Origin: Pseudomonas sp.
GTDB lineage: Bacteria; Pseudomonadota; Gammaproteobacteria; Pseudomonadales; Pseudomonadaceae
Assembly: GCF_030150285.1 (NCBI RefSeq)
Contig: NZ_JASLGE010000097.1
Location: forward strand, 25,514 to 89,513
Direction of reading: 5' to 3'
Length of the DNA: 64,000 nt
This document shows positions 16,922-27,501 of the stretch, piece after piece. The notes below the pieces were generated by a model. That model was given only the letters and a program-made list of their open reading frames with translations. It searched no databases and had not been told where the DNA came from. The position numbers and the translations under genes are program-made. The first letter of the stretch is position 1; every line of letters starts with the position of its first letter.

Positions 16922-19645
16922 CTAATACATGCTCGCTATTTTGATGAGCAACGGCTGTGTCTTGTCTGACAGAGCCCATGAAGTGTGTGCGTCGAAAAGT
17001 TGTTGGGCAAAGCGTGGGTTTTTTTGCGCATAGGCAAGGTAGCGAGTTGCTGTAGTGAACGAGTCTGCATTGTTTTTTGACAGATTTATATTGGCCGATT
17101 TTTTTACCTTCTGCTCCTGTGTCAGAGGCTCTCCGGCTATTTCTCCTTCCAGCATAGGCAAGGCGGCCAAGTCGACCAGGTTGTGATAGCCAGGGGTGTG
17201 TTTGACCAAGATGTATTTGACATCTTCAGTCTTCAACGTGCCGTGAGAGAGTTCGTGAATAGCGATATGTGCAATATGCTCTACACTCAAGTGCGGCAGA
17301 TCACTGATTTCTTTGATTTTTTGGGTGTACGCTGTCATGTATTTGAGGCGGCTATTGTTTTCGTTATCGTATTTCAATACATCAAGCTCGGCTGCTGCGT
17401 CTTCATTGGTTGCCTTGATTTTTTTGTATTCAATATTTTTTGACGTTTTGAGTTGTTTGAGTCCGTCGCTTACTTTTTCTATTTGCGCGGACCAGCGATC
17501 CAGATACGACACGTCAAGTGTGCCGCCGAAAAAAATCTGACCGATGTGTAAGGCTGTACTGGAATTCTGCTCTTTCTTTAGAAATTCCTGGGCCTGGCCC
17601 AAGCGCTCAATGGCCAGCTTTTTGGCTTTTTTGAAGGTTTTGATTTCCGCGCGAGCTTCACTGGAATCCAATCCACTCTCATCCTTGAATCGCATCGGGC
17701 TATTTCTAAGCATTCTGAATAGATTCAACCCATCCACATCTCCCGCCGGGTCCGGGTTTATCCACCTCGCCAGCCACGGTGCGTAATAGCGAAAACCATA
17801 GTAATAAAGCCCGCTGACATCGCGTTCCTTGCCTGAATACCGAATGGTTTTGTACGCGGCCTCAACGCCTGAGCGGGCGGCCCACCACGCGGTTCCGCCG
17901 AAAGGGTAATACCCTTCGTGGCTGATGATGGCGGCGTTTTTATCCACCTCCAGCGTACTTGAACCCAAATGGTCATCCAGGGAGTAACGCAGCACATCAT
18001 TAGCAGGCGCATGAGGGTTCCCGACCTCCCAGTGCAGGCAGCGAACTCCCGCTGCGATGACAATGTGCAGGCACTGACCTTCTCGGGTGTGTATTTCCAA
18101 CCCCGGCAAGTAGCGGACGTCTGAAATATCTATCGCCGCTTTGTTGTGTCGCGTCGTGATTTTGCGCAGGCGTTGGCCTTGGGCATCGTAGATGTAACGC
18201 TCGTCGTCATCCAAACCCTGTGAGCGAATCACTTGCACGGTTCGGCTGAGTTGATTGCTCAAGTCCCATTCCAGTGTTTGGCCGGGTTGTAACGTTTGCA
18301 GGTTGCCATTGGCATCGAAGCGGTTTTCGATCTCGCGGCCCCCCGTGGCAGGCATGCCCCGATTACTGTCAGGCGCGACCTGCAGCGTTCGGGTGTAAGA
18401 CTCATGGCCTATGTGGCGCAACTGAATCAGGTTGCCAGCCGTATCGTAATCATAGGTTTGGCAATAGTTGAGCAGTTGGCTCAGGTCTCCCGGGTTGGGC
18501 ATTCGGCCGGGCAACTGTGGCCCAATGAGGGCACCCATGGCTTCACGGCCTGTGGCTTCGATCAATTGGTACAGGCTGTCGTAGCGGTAGGTGTTGATGG
18601 CAGATATGTGTTGATGGGTGAAGTGACGGTCGGGTTGGGCCAGGTCTGTTATTTGAACCACGTTACCCACGGGGTCATAGGTATAGTCCAGCGCTTGCAA
18701 GGTGCTGCCGGGGCGGCGGGAGACCAGCCTTTTCAAACGCCCGTCGGCCGGGTCGTAAAAGTGACAACGTGTTACGCCACACCCCAGAGTCTGCTGTTCT
18801 ATCTGGCCAGAGGCACCATGTGTCATACGGTGCATCACGGTAACTGGCGAGCCGTGCTGCAATTGCACGGTAGCGCCTTTTAGTTCACCTGCCACGGTAT
18901 AGGCGGTGAGTTGCTGATGACCCATGGCATCAATCTGGCTGAGCCTTTCACCCAAGGTGTTGCAGCGCCAGAGGGTGGTTGCGCCGTTGCCCGTCTCCAG
19001 TCGTGCGCCGGGCTCTTGTACGGGGATTTGCACGGGAGCGGGAACAGGTAAGGGCCAATTCGGGGGATCGAGTTGATTCAAAAAGTGGCGGGTTTCACTG
19101 AGGGAGATCCCCGTCACGGCGTAGTCTGCAAACAGGCATGTCCCGGCCGCATCGTCCTGACGAATAAGGCACCCGCATTGGTTATGAAGCGCGGCCTGTT
19201 CTGAAAAAGCGGCATAACTCAGGCGTCCAGTCACGCGGTGTTCGGTTTGAGTCTGGCCTTTTTCGTAAATCGCCACCGGCCGCGCCAAGTCATCGAACAC
19301 CGTTCGCCAATGGCTGTATCGGCCGTCCCAGCGGTCTACGGTATTGGCGTTCTCATCTGTCAGGCTCAAACGCCACCCGGCATCGACACTTTCAAGGAGT
19401 ACCACCACGCCGGACAAACTGAAGACTGTGCGTTGATTGGGGTCACTCAGGCGTGGGTCAATTTCGGCCACCGGCCACCCCCTGGCATCATGGCGGTAAC
19501 GGGTGGCTTGTTCGATGGCCTGCGCGTCCGCGCTGCTGCGCCGATACTCAACGGCCCGCACCGCCAGACCGCGCGGGTCCGTCACGGTGAGTGCGGGCGT
19601 GCGGTGGTGGTGGCCAGGTTCAGACGGGCCCGGTTGTTTGATCAT
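16922..19645 (-). CDS. Tc toxin C component (TccC-like, RHS repeat) with zinc-protease-like C-terminus
   Basis: 907-aa C subunit of an insecticidal Tc complex. Residues 1-659 are the RHS/YD-repeat shell (YDPADGRLKRL, YDPVGNVVQITD, YDTAGNLIQL), closing with the RHS core block RWINPDPAGDVDGLNLFRML. Residues 660-907 are the variable effector. It carries HELSH (797-801; codons 17257-17243), a downstream GTLKTEDVKY and NADSFTTATRY (about 860-870). This order resembles aspzincin (M35-like) metallopeptidases, though the HELSH-to-Asp spacing (7) is shorter than I recall for that family (9). In family models the B-C cocoon self-cleaves and releases the effector for translocation by TcA. It starts 5 bp behind tcB (AGGCGGA ribosome-binding site). 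No immunity-like gene follows. Confidence 0.88.
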   Translation of the reverse strand: MIKQPGPSEPGHHHRTPALTVTDPRGLAVRAVEYRRSSADAQAIEQATRYRHDARGWPVAEIDPRLSDPNQRTVFSLSGVVVLLESVDAGWRLSLTDENANTVDRWDGRYSHWRTVFDDLARPVAIYEKGQTQTEHRVTGRLSYAAFSEQAALHNQCGCLIRQDDAAGTCLFADYAVTGISLSETRHFLNQLDPPNWPLPVPAPVQIPVQEPGARLETGNGATTLWRCNTLGERLSQIDAMGHQQLTAYTVAGELKGATVQLQHGSPVTVMHRMTHGASGQIEQQTLGCGVTRCHFYDPADGRLKRLVSRRPGSTLQALDYTYDPVGNVVQITDLAQPDRHFTHQHISAINTYRYDSLYQLIEATGREAMGALIGPQLPGRMPNPGDLSQLLNYCQTYDYDTAGNLIQLRHIGHESYTRTLQVAPDSNRGMPATGGREIENRFDANGNLQTLQPGQTLEWDLSNQLSRTVQVIRSQGLDDDERYIYDAQGQRLRKITTRHNKAAIDISDVRYLPGLEIHTREGQCLHIVIAAGVRCLHWEVGNPHAPANDVLRYSLDDHLGSSTLEVDKNAAIISHEGYYPFGGTAWWAARSGVEAAYKTIRYSGKERDVSGLYYYGFRYYAPWLARWINPDPAGDVDGLNLFRMLRNSPMRFKDESGLDSSEARAEIKTFKKAKKLAIERLGQAQEFLKKEQNSSTALHIGQIFFGGTLDVSYLDRWSAQIEKVSDGLKQLKTSKNIEYKKIKATNEDAAAELDVLKYDNENNSRLKYMTAYTQKIKEISDLPHLSVEHIAHIAIHELSHGTLKTEDVKYILVKHTPGYHNLVDLAALPMLEGEIAGEPLTQEQKVKKSANINLSKNNADSFTTATRYLAYAQKNPRFAQQLFDAHTSWALSDKTQPLLIKIASMY

Positions 19646-19650
19646 TCCGC

Positions 19651-22600
19651 CTAGCCTTTATTCGTCATGACCCTCAAGGTTTTGATCGGGAATGTCATGG
19701 CCTGCGCTTCGTCTTTGCCGGAGAAAGCCACTTTGAAAATGATCTTGAGTGTGCTGTTCTCGGCCAGCTCTTTGAGGTAGCTATAGCTGGCTAATTTGCG
19801 CAAATACCCTTGACGAATTTCATTGCTGTTGACGCTGGCTCCGGCCCAAAGTCTGATGTTGTGCGGCGAGCCATCGGCCTTTTGCCCTTCCAGCAGTAGC
19901 CAGACCTTTTGGCCTACAGCAACCAGGGGCCAGGTCTTAATGTCAATATAGCTGCCGTTTTGTGACCATTTTAAATAGATTGTCCCGTTATCATCCTTCT
20001 CAACGTGCAGCAGAGAGCCCAGTAGCGCCGGCGGTAGCTCGGCCACCTGCAGCGTTAAACACGCCGAGGTTTTATTCCCTGTGCTACGCGTCACGGTGTA
20101 GTTGAGCGTTACAGTTTTTCCGATATTGGCAGCCACAACCGTGGCAGGTATCTCAAAAAGCACGCGCTCTGGGGCGGTCTCAAGGGTTGTGGTGCGGCTG
20201 GTCGTGCCTGCCCCGGCAACGCCTTGCCACGTCAGCGTTAGGTTGTCACCTGGCTGCATGTCCAGGTACTCAACCCGCACGGTTACGCCCTGGAGGGCTT
20301 TCAGAGGGTCAAGTTGATTGCCGCCGGCTTCCAGCACAATGGGGGCTTTGAGCGTTTCCAGCGCTTCCTGATGCAGATCGTTTTCATCCTCGCTGATGGT
20401 GTACCAGGTCAGGTAGGTCTGGCGGCGCCAATAACCTTTGGCCGTGACGGTCAGTGTCGGGCGGCCCAGAGGGTCGTAAAACTGCTGGTCGCTGTAACCG
20501 AACCGACGAAAGGACTCATCGTTGATGTAGCGAAACTCACTCGCGAAATAAGGCCGGTACACCCGAATAGCCAAACCTTTGTTGTTGTATTCAACTCGCT
20601 CACTCACGCGCCAGCGCTGAGGGCTGGGTGCCTGTATGGGCTGGCCGTCCGCTGTTTCAAGGTTGCCGGCTTCATCCACGTGATAGGCAATCCCCGGCTC
20701 AACTTTCTGCTTGCTCTGCAGCGTGCGACCAAACCCGTCAAAGCACGCCAGGCTGATACGGATCTGGCGCTCAGCGTCATCCGGGTAGCGATCGGCCAGT
20801 AACACGGCGCTGTACACCGGTTCGCGCGATATGTTGTCGACAACACCAGCCCAGCCATTGATAGAGGTACGCCTGCGGCCTTTGGCGCGCAGGTGCCCGG
20901 TGGGCATGATGTCACCGGCCGCGATATGTTGCTGCATCAAGTCAGGATTATCTTGAAATGCCTGAGGTACCCGGCCCATCCAACTGAAGGGGTCGTAGAA
21001 GCTGGCCGAGGCGACACGTCCCAGCGCTATTTCGGGGGACTGGATCGCGGCTGCCGGGTCTTTGGAACTGGCCAGGAAGCCGCTGACAGGATCGAAGCCG
21101 ACCGGCTCACCGCGTTCTGTGCCATAAAAGCTGGTTGCGCGAAGTTGGCCGAAGGCGTCGAACAGCGCCTCTTGGGTGTTTTGGTTGGGGTCGATAATTT
21201 TCCAGGGCTGAAGCGTCCGGTAATCATGGACTGCGACAGTAGTGCAACCGTCGGGTGCCCTGACGCTGACCGGTGTCAGGCAGTAAGGGTCATAGCTGAC
21301 GCTGGTTGTGCCCTGGCTGAGCGTGGGACGAAAGGTCTTGATGGTGTAGAACTTGTCGAGGTCCTCGTATTGCGCGAACCCGCGTTTGACGGACCACAAT
21401 ACAACGGCGTTGTCAGGCGGCATAAAGACGGACATGCGCTGATAACCAATCTCCAGCAGGCGCGCTTCCAGTTCGTCGGGTTGCATGACGCGGTCATAGG
21501 CGCTCAGTGCAACAGCGTCCAGCTCAGCTGTTTCAACGGCATCCATCAGTGCCGGAAAGTGGGCTATGCCGTCCGCAAGGGTGTTTGTCCTGTCGGTGTA
21601 ACGCTGCACACTCAGGCCTGTGAGTTCGCGTTCGGAGCGGGGTTTAAGCGGGCCCTCGATATCGTCAATCAGGTATTCATAACTGATCAGCGGTGAGGGT
21701 AATGCGCAAGTGGGCAGAACCAGAGCGTTACTGCGTGCGCGATAAGGCAGGCCCAGTTGCCAGCCTTGCGCATCGGTCAAGTGAATGGCTTCGGCCAGGC
21801 TTTCATTCACGTAATAAAACTGCTGCGCTTCATCATGGGATGCCAGCCACCAGGTGTTTTGGTGTTCTTCCTCAAACGGTCCCGGGTGGGTGCTGTTTTT
21901 ACGCCGTGGGTAGTTGATCGACACGGCATGGGTCGAGTTGCCAAAGCAGTCCCAACGCAGGCCGATGCTGTGCGCGCACAGTGGGTCGTCGTAAAAACGG
22001 TCGTACTGGTAGCTGATGGACTCCAGTGGCAGCACCTGCATGGAGGCGTAAAGCTGGCCTTTATCCGAGGCCTGGGGGATGAGCTCGCGCACCATGAAGC
22101 GGTTGTGTTGCACAGAGTACAAAGGGCGCGTGTTATCCGCCGCCAAGGGGCCGAGTACCTCAACTCGCACTGTCGAGCCGCTGAGCGCACGGGCCAGTTC
22201 GCGTTGCTGTGCGTCGGTGGGCTTGACGATCACACGGTCTTTGCAGGCGGATGTTGTGTCTGGTTCGCACCGCGTGAGCAGAGTGGCCCCCAGCCCCTTT
22301 GCAGCGCTATCCCGGGTGTCTTGACCCCGCGCGGGGTAGTCCGTGAGTCGCCCGGTGTGGAACCAGGTTTTGGTCTGCACCGGTGGGGTGTTACCCGAGC
22401 CGGCGTCAAAGCCGCTGGTGTCTTCTGTATCGGTTTGAATCAGCAGGCCAAACCCCCGGGTTTCACGTTCGAAACCGTCGTAGAAACCCTGGCGGTACTG
22501 AAAATGTTGCGTCAGCCGACTGCCAGTGATTTCGTCGAATTGGGTCTGTTGCTTGACCACGTGCATAGGGAAGGGCAGGTAGGACACGGCCGGTTGATGG

Positions 22601-24825
22601 GTGCTCAGTTCACGTTTCTCATCCAGCCATTCCTGGGCCGAGCTGCGATAGCTGACAGTGCCCACCGCGCCCATGTTGTTGTTGGTTTCAGAGAGCAGGT
22701 ATGGTTTGGCGTGCACAAAGTCGCAGCGCCAGTGGCGGGGCGACCTATGCGGTACCGTCAGGATCAGGCTGGAACAGCCCAGCCCTTGCAAGTCGGCGGT
22801 GCTGACCTGGCAAAACCGGTCATAGCGCACACCGATGGGCCACGGCAGCGTTTGCTTATCGGCAAAACCGTTACCGCAGCGGTTCATGTAAATCTCGATC
22901 GCGTCGGCTGTCAGGTACATCAGGTCGGCCGCTCCAGAGCCGTCCAGGTCGGCCAACAGGATGCGCGAGGCATCAAATTCGGCGTAGTCGAACGGTAGGT
23001 CGGCCAGTTTGAAGCCCTTGCCAAAATTGCCACGGCCCAGGTTTGGCCAGCAGCGTATTTCGTTATGACGGATTCGAATCAAATGCTGTTGGCCGCTACC
23101 GAGCACATCGCTGAACGCCACCAGTTCGCTGCGGCTGTCACTCAGAATGGGCAGCGCATCATCGTTCTCAGAAGCGTTTTTGGGGGCGTTGTGAGGCACC
23201 TCCAGCGCATTGGCGAACCCGTGTTCTCGCTGGTTGGCATAGAGTCGCACGCTGCGGGTACCGATCAGTGCCAGGTCGGACAGGCCGGCACCGATCAAGT
23301 CGGCCATCTGGCCTTGCGGGCTGAAAAACTCTTGCGGGAATGCCGAAAACGTTGCGAAGCGCGACCAGCTACGGTCCGGGTTCAGCGTGAAAAAACCACT
23401 GAGCCCTGGTTGGGCCACTATCCAGTCCAGTCGGCCGTCTCCGGTCAGGTCGGTCAGTGATTGGCGCACGGGTTTGTTGGCGTCAGCCACCGGGATAACG
23501 GGCAGCGCATGCCAGGCCCCGTAGCTGACTTGATCAGGATCGCTGACAAGCTCGGCCCGCACAGGCTCGCGGTACAGCCAGTTTTTATCGTTGCGGTACA
23601 GCACTCCGGGCAGGCCTTCACCGTATAAGTCCAAGAGTTGGTACTGCTGGCCATCATTGAGGCCCGGCATGGCGTCAAACGGGGTGTAGCGTTGCTCACC
23701 CAGAGTGAAGGCGGCGTAACTGAACTCGACCGGCGGACGGTACTCGGGTTCGCCCTTGGCATCGTAGGCCATAAAGTGCGCGGCGGTGAGGTGGGTGTAG
23801 GACAGCTCGCCCGTTTCATATTCCAGCAGCAGGCGCTGAACCAGCTGCGGGGTTGGACCCAGTGCGGGCTCCTCCGGGAAATAATGGAACATCAACACCT
23901 GATGGCACAGGCGCAAATTGCCCAGTTCGAAACCGTAAGTAAAACTTGAGTGTGGGTCACTGCGAACTGGCCAGCTGTGGTTGGCGGGTTCCTCGTAAGT
24001 GGGCTTTTCAGTCAGGGTGGTGCTGCGCTCGCCATAGTCGAACACCAGGTCGAAATGCCATTTCAGCGCGTTGAGTTTCTCTTCGTTCCACACATACAGG
24101 TTGTCATGGGCAATGAAGTTGCCGTAACGCACTCGGCTTAGATAACTCTGAGCCTTGTAGTTACGGGGGCTGTTCTTGTCGAAGTTGGCGTGGTCTTCGG
24201 GCTTGTATTCGTACAGCACATGCTCACCGCGCACGTTCAGCGTTTCTTCCAACAGCCATTCGGCCACCTTGAACTCATCATCAGGGTGGGCGGTACGTGC
24301 ACTTTTGCTTTTTCCATAAACAGCCAGGCTGCCGTCGGCACCATGTATCAGCCAAAACCCCGAATGACTCGGGTGGCTCCAGTATTCAATGCGCTCAAAT
24401 GCCCCTTCGGCACGAGGGAAGTAGCGAGTGACTTGGTACGTAGAGCCAACAGGCTCCTTGCGATACTCACTGACTTCAGTGAAGACGATTTTGCCCTGGC
24501 TATCGAGCTCAGGCATCCAGACGTCCCCACTGGGGCCGACAATGACATCGTCGTGTGTATAAGCAGGCACGCCTTTGGTGGTGCGTCGGGCGATACGGGG
24601 CACACTGGCGGCCCAGCCCAAACCGAACAGGCCGTTACCGCTGGCGCTGCTGTAACTCAGGCCCAGAGAAGGGGCATAGCCGCGGCCGGCTGAAATGGGC
24701 AGCGCAAGCGAACACGACGCTGCGCCTGAGCTGCCGACGGCTCCCCAGCCTTTGCCAATGCTCTGAATGGCACCACCGCCTTTAGGCAATGCAGGGGTCG
24801 AAACACTCAGTGGTTCTTGAGTCAT
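19651..24825 (-). CDS. Tc toxin B component (TcdB/SpvB-like) with C-terminal Ig-like extension
   Basis: 1724-aa B subunit of a Tc toxin. The N-terminus is SpvB-like (LPKGGGAIQSIGKGWG, then LALPISAGRGYAPSLGLSYSS). FG-GAP-like repeats follow in the middle (LTGDGRLDWIV, LADLDGSGAADLMYL), then the TcdB middle/N-terminal toxin regions with YD-type repeats up to about residue 1490. The last 230 or so residues are an addition not usual for TcdB: a beta-rich Ig-like block (DNLTLTWQGVAG, IGKTVTLNYTVTRSTGN). The ATG at 24825 follows AGGAG with 9 nt spacing. B and C together form the cocoon that holds the effector. No TcA-type gene is in the window. Confidence 0.9.
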   Translation of the reverse strand: MTQEPLSVSTPALPKGGGAIQSIGKGWGAVGSSGAASCSLALPISAGRGYAPSLGLSYSSASGNGLFGLGWAASVPRIARRTTKGVPAYTHDDVIVGPSGDVWMPELDSQGKIVFTEVSEYRKEPVGSTYQVTRYFPRAEGAFERIEYWSHPSHSGFWLIHGADGSLAVYGKSKSARTAHPDDEFKVAEWLLEETLNVRGEHVLYEYKPEDHANFDKNSPRNYKAQSYLSRVRYGNFIAHDNLYVWNEEKLNALKWHFDLVFDYGERSTTLTEKPTYEEPANHSWPVRSDPHSSFTYGFELGNLRLCHQVLMFHYFPEEPALGPTPQLVQRLLLEYETGELSYTHLTAAHFMAYDAKGEPEYRPPVEFSYAAFTLGEQRYTPFDAMPGLNDGQQYQLLDLYGEGLPGVLYRNDKNWLYREPVRAELVSDPDQVSYGAWHALPVIPVADANKPVRQSLTDLTGDGRLDWIVAQPGLSGFFTLNPDRSWSRFATFSAFPQEFFSPQGQMADLIGAGLSDLALIGTRSVRLYANQREHGFANALEVPHNAPKNASENDDALPILSDSRSELVAFSDVLGSGQQHLIRIRHNEIRCWPNLGRGNFGKGFKLADLPFDYAEFDASRILLADLDGSGAADLMYLTADAIEIYMNRCGNGFADKQTLPWPIGVRYDRFCQVSTADLQGLGCSSLILTVPHRSPRHWRCDFVHAKPYLLSETNNNMGAVGTVSYRSSAQEWLDEKRELSTHQPAVSYLPFPMHVVKQQTQFDEITGSRLTQHFQYRQGFYDGFERETRGFGLLIQTDTEDTSGFDAGSGNTPPVQTKTWFHTGRLTDYPARGQDTRDSAAKGLGATLLTRCEPDTTSACKDRVIVKPTDAQQRELARALSGSTVRVEVLGPLAADNTRPLYSVQHNRFMVRELIPQASDKGQLYASMQVLPLESISYQYDRFYDDPLCAHSIGLRWDCFGNSTHAVSINYPRRKNSTHPGPFEEEHQNTWWLASHDEAQQFYYVNESLAEAIHLTDAQGWQLGLPYRARSNALVLPTCALPSPLISYEYLIDDIEGPLKPRSERELTGLSVQRYTDRTNTLADGIAHFPALMDAVETAELDAVALSAYDRVMQPDELEARLLEIGYQRMSVFMPPDNAVVLWSVKRGFAQYEDLDKFYTIKTFRPTLSQGTTSVSYDPYCLTPVSVRAPDGCTTVAVHDYRTLQPWKIIDPNQNTQEALFDAFGQLRATSFYGTERGEPVGFDPVSGFLASSKDPAAAIQSPEIALGRVASASFYDPFSWMGRVPQAFQDNPDLMQQHIAAGDIMPTGHLRAKGRRRTSINGWAGVVDNISREPVYSAVLLADRYPDDAERQIRISLACFDGFGRTLQSKQKVEPGIAYHVDEAGNLETADGQPIQAPSPQRWRVSERVEYNNKGLAIRVYRPYFASEFRYINDESFRRFGYSDQQFYDPLGRPTLTVTAKGYWRRQTYLTWYTISEDENDLHQEALETLKAPIVLEAGGNQLDPLKALQGVTVRVEYLDMQPGDNLTLTWQGVAGAGTTSRTTTLETAPERVLFEIPATVVAANIGKTVTLNYTVTRSTGNKTSACLTLQVAELPPALLGSLLHVEKDDNGTIYLKWSQNGSYIDIKTWPLVAVGQKVWLLLEGQKADGSPHNIRLWAGASVNSNEIRQGYLRKLASYSYLKELAENSTLKIIFKVAFSGKDEAQAMTFPIKTLRVMTNKG

Positions 24826-24873
24826 ATTGCTGAACTCCTGCCAGGGGAAGGTACCTTGGAGAATTCAGCTTAT

Positions 24874-24911
24874 GGAATATTCCTACATGTGTAACCTGTC
24901 ATATCTGACAG
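24874..24911. promoter_or_regulatory. Two palindromes in the tcB upstream region
   Basis: GGAATATTCC (24874-24883) is a perfect 10-bp palindrome, and CTGTCA-TATC-TGACAG (24896-24911) a perfect 6-4-6 one, 49 and 71 bp upstream of the tcB start. They lie in the 136-bp gap between hexR and tcB. Candidate operators; alternatively the second, followed by GTGTTTTTG on the plus strand, is part of a terminator. Confidence 0.4.
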
Positions 24912-24961
24912 TGTTTTTGACGTGATATCGCCCCTGAACGGGGGCAATCCGTGCCGTCGTT

Positions 24962-25831
24962 TCAGTTGAACTCGTCGCCCACCGGGTAACGGCTGGCGTT
25001 GAGGCTTTCCTTGATTTTGCGCAGGTGCGGCTGGAAGTCCACGCCTCGGCGCAGGGTCATGCCGGTGGCGAGCACGTCCAACACCGTGAGCTGGATGATG
25101 CGTGAGGTCATCGGCATGTAAATGTCGGTGTCTTCAGGCAGTGGGATGTTCAAACTCAAGGTGCTGGCTTTGGCCAGGGGTGAGTTTTCGGCAGTGAGCC
25201 CCAGCACCGAAGCCCCATTGGCGCGAGCAATGCGTGCGACTTCCACCAACTCGCGGGTGCGCCCTGTGTAGGAAATAATCACGAAGAGCTCACCCGTGTG
25301 CGCCACGGAGGCAATCATGCGTTGCATCAGCACGTCGGCATGCGCCGTGACGGCGAGGTTGAAGCGAAAGAACTTGTGTTGTGCATCCAGCGCCACGGGG
25401 GCCGAGGCTCCCAGCCCGAAGAAATGGATCTGGCGGGCCTGGATCAACAGGTCGACCGCGCGACTGATCAGGTTAGGGTCCAAGGCCTGGCAGGCGCTGT
25501 CCAGCGAGGCGATGGCGCTGCCAAAGATTTTTTGTGTGTAGGCCTGCGGGTTATCGTCCGCTTCGACCGCGCGGCTCACATAGGCGGCACCGCTGGCCAG
25601 GCTTTGCGCCAGTTGCAGTTTGAGTTCGGGGTAGCCGCTGACACCGAATGAGCGGCAGAACCGGTTGACCGTGGGCTCACTCACCGACGCCGCCTGAGCC
25701 AGCGCGGCAATACTGAAACGCGTCGCCTGTTGGGGGTTCTGCAGGATGATTTCAGCCACTTTGCGCTCAGCTTTGTTCAGCTCTTCGAGGCGGCCTTTGA
25801 TTTGTTCGAGTAAGTTTCGCACGCGGTCCAT
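24962..25831 (-). CDS. hexR: HexR, repressor of central glucose catabolism
   Basis: RpiR-family repressor, released by 2-keto-3-deoxy-6-phosphogluconate, that controls edd-glk, gap and zwf-pgl-eda. The 289-aa protein has an N-terminal HTH_6 domain (ARFSIAALAQAASVSEPTVNRFCRSFG-like stretch at about 36-63) and a C-terminal SIS sugar-phosphate domain (IHFFGLGASAPVA, then VIISYTGRTRELVEVA). It is divergent from zwf with 200 bp between the starts. Three candidate operators are in the window: 3663-3677, 3725-3739 and 25950-25964. Confidence 0.95.
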   Translation of the reverse strand: MDRVRNLLEQIKGRLEELNKAERKVAEIILQNPQQATRFSIAALAQAASVSEPTVNRFCRSFGVSGYPELKLQLAQSLASGAAYVSRAVEADDNPQAYTQKIFGSAIASLDSACQALDPNLISRAVDLLIQARQIHFFGLGASAPVALDAQHKFFRFNLAVTAHADVLMQRMIASVAHTGELFVIISYTGRTRELVEVARIARANGASVLGLTAENSPLAKASTLSLNIPLPEDTDIYMPMTSRIIQLTVLDVLATGMTLRRGVDFQPHLRKIKESLNASRYPVGDEFN

Positions 25832-25949
25832 TTATGATCCTTGGTTCAGCGATGCAAAGAGAGACGCTCTGCAGCGGCCCTGTTAAGGAGGCCTATCCTA
25901 CTGATGGCCTGTTACGACCACTAGCAACAATCTGCAATTTGAGAAAATG

Positions 25950-25964
25950 TTGTGTTTATTACTA
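25950..25964. promoter_or_regulatory. HexR box before zwf (one mismatch)
   Basis: TTGT-GTTTATT-ACTA differs from TTGT-N7-ACAA by one base. It lies 68 bp upstream of the zwf start in the hexR-zwf divergent region, where P. putida HexR is known to act, and could also mediate autoregulation of hexR. Confidence 0.65.
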
Positions 25965-26018
25965 CATTTTTCCTTGAGTGATGCCTTAAAAAAAGGTATT
26001 TGTAGCTTAACTTGATAA

Positions 26019-26026
26019 AAGAACAA
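26019..26026 (+). promoter_or_regulatory. Candidate Crc/Hfq (CA) motif before zwf
   Basis: AAGAACAA fits AAnAAnAA and ends 5 nt before the zwf ATG, covering the ribosome-binding region. No other clear Shine-Dalgarno is visible. Confidence 0.5.
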
Positions 26027-26031
26027 ACATC

Positions 26032-27487
<1,456 letters not shown>

Positions 27488-27501
<14 letters not shown>

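Noticed and set aside
16922..19645. Interbacterial RHS toxin of a type VI or contact-dependent system
   Set aside because: The partner gene is a SpvB/TcdB-type B subunit and there is no PAAR, VgrG or immunity gene, so a Tc complex fits better.
21757..22998. 413-aa open frame opposite the Tc B gene
   Set aside because: It lies wholly within tcB on the other strand, has no ribosome-binding site or family motif, and reads as a low-complexity shadow of GC-rich coding DNA.
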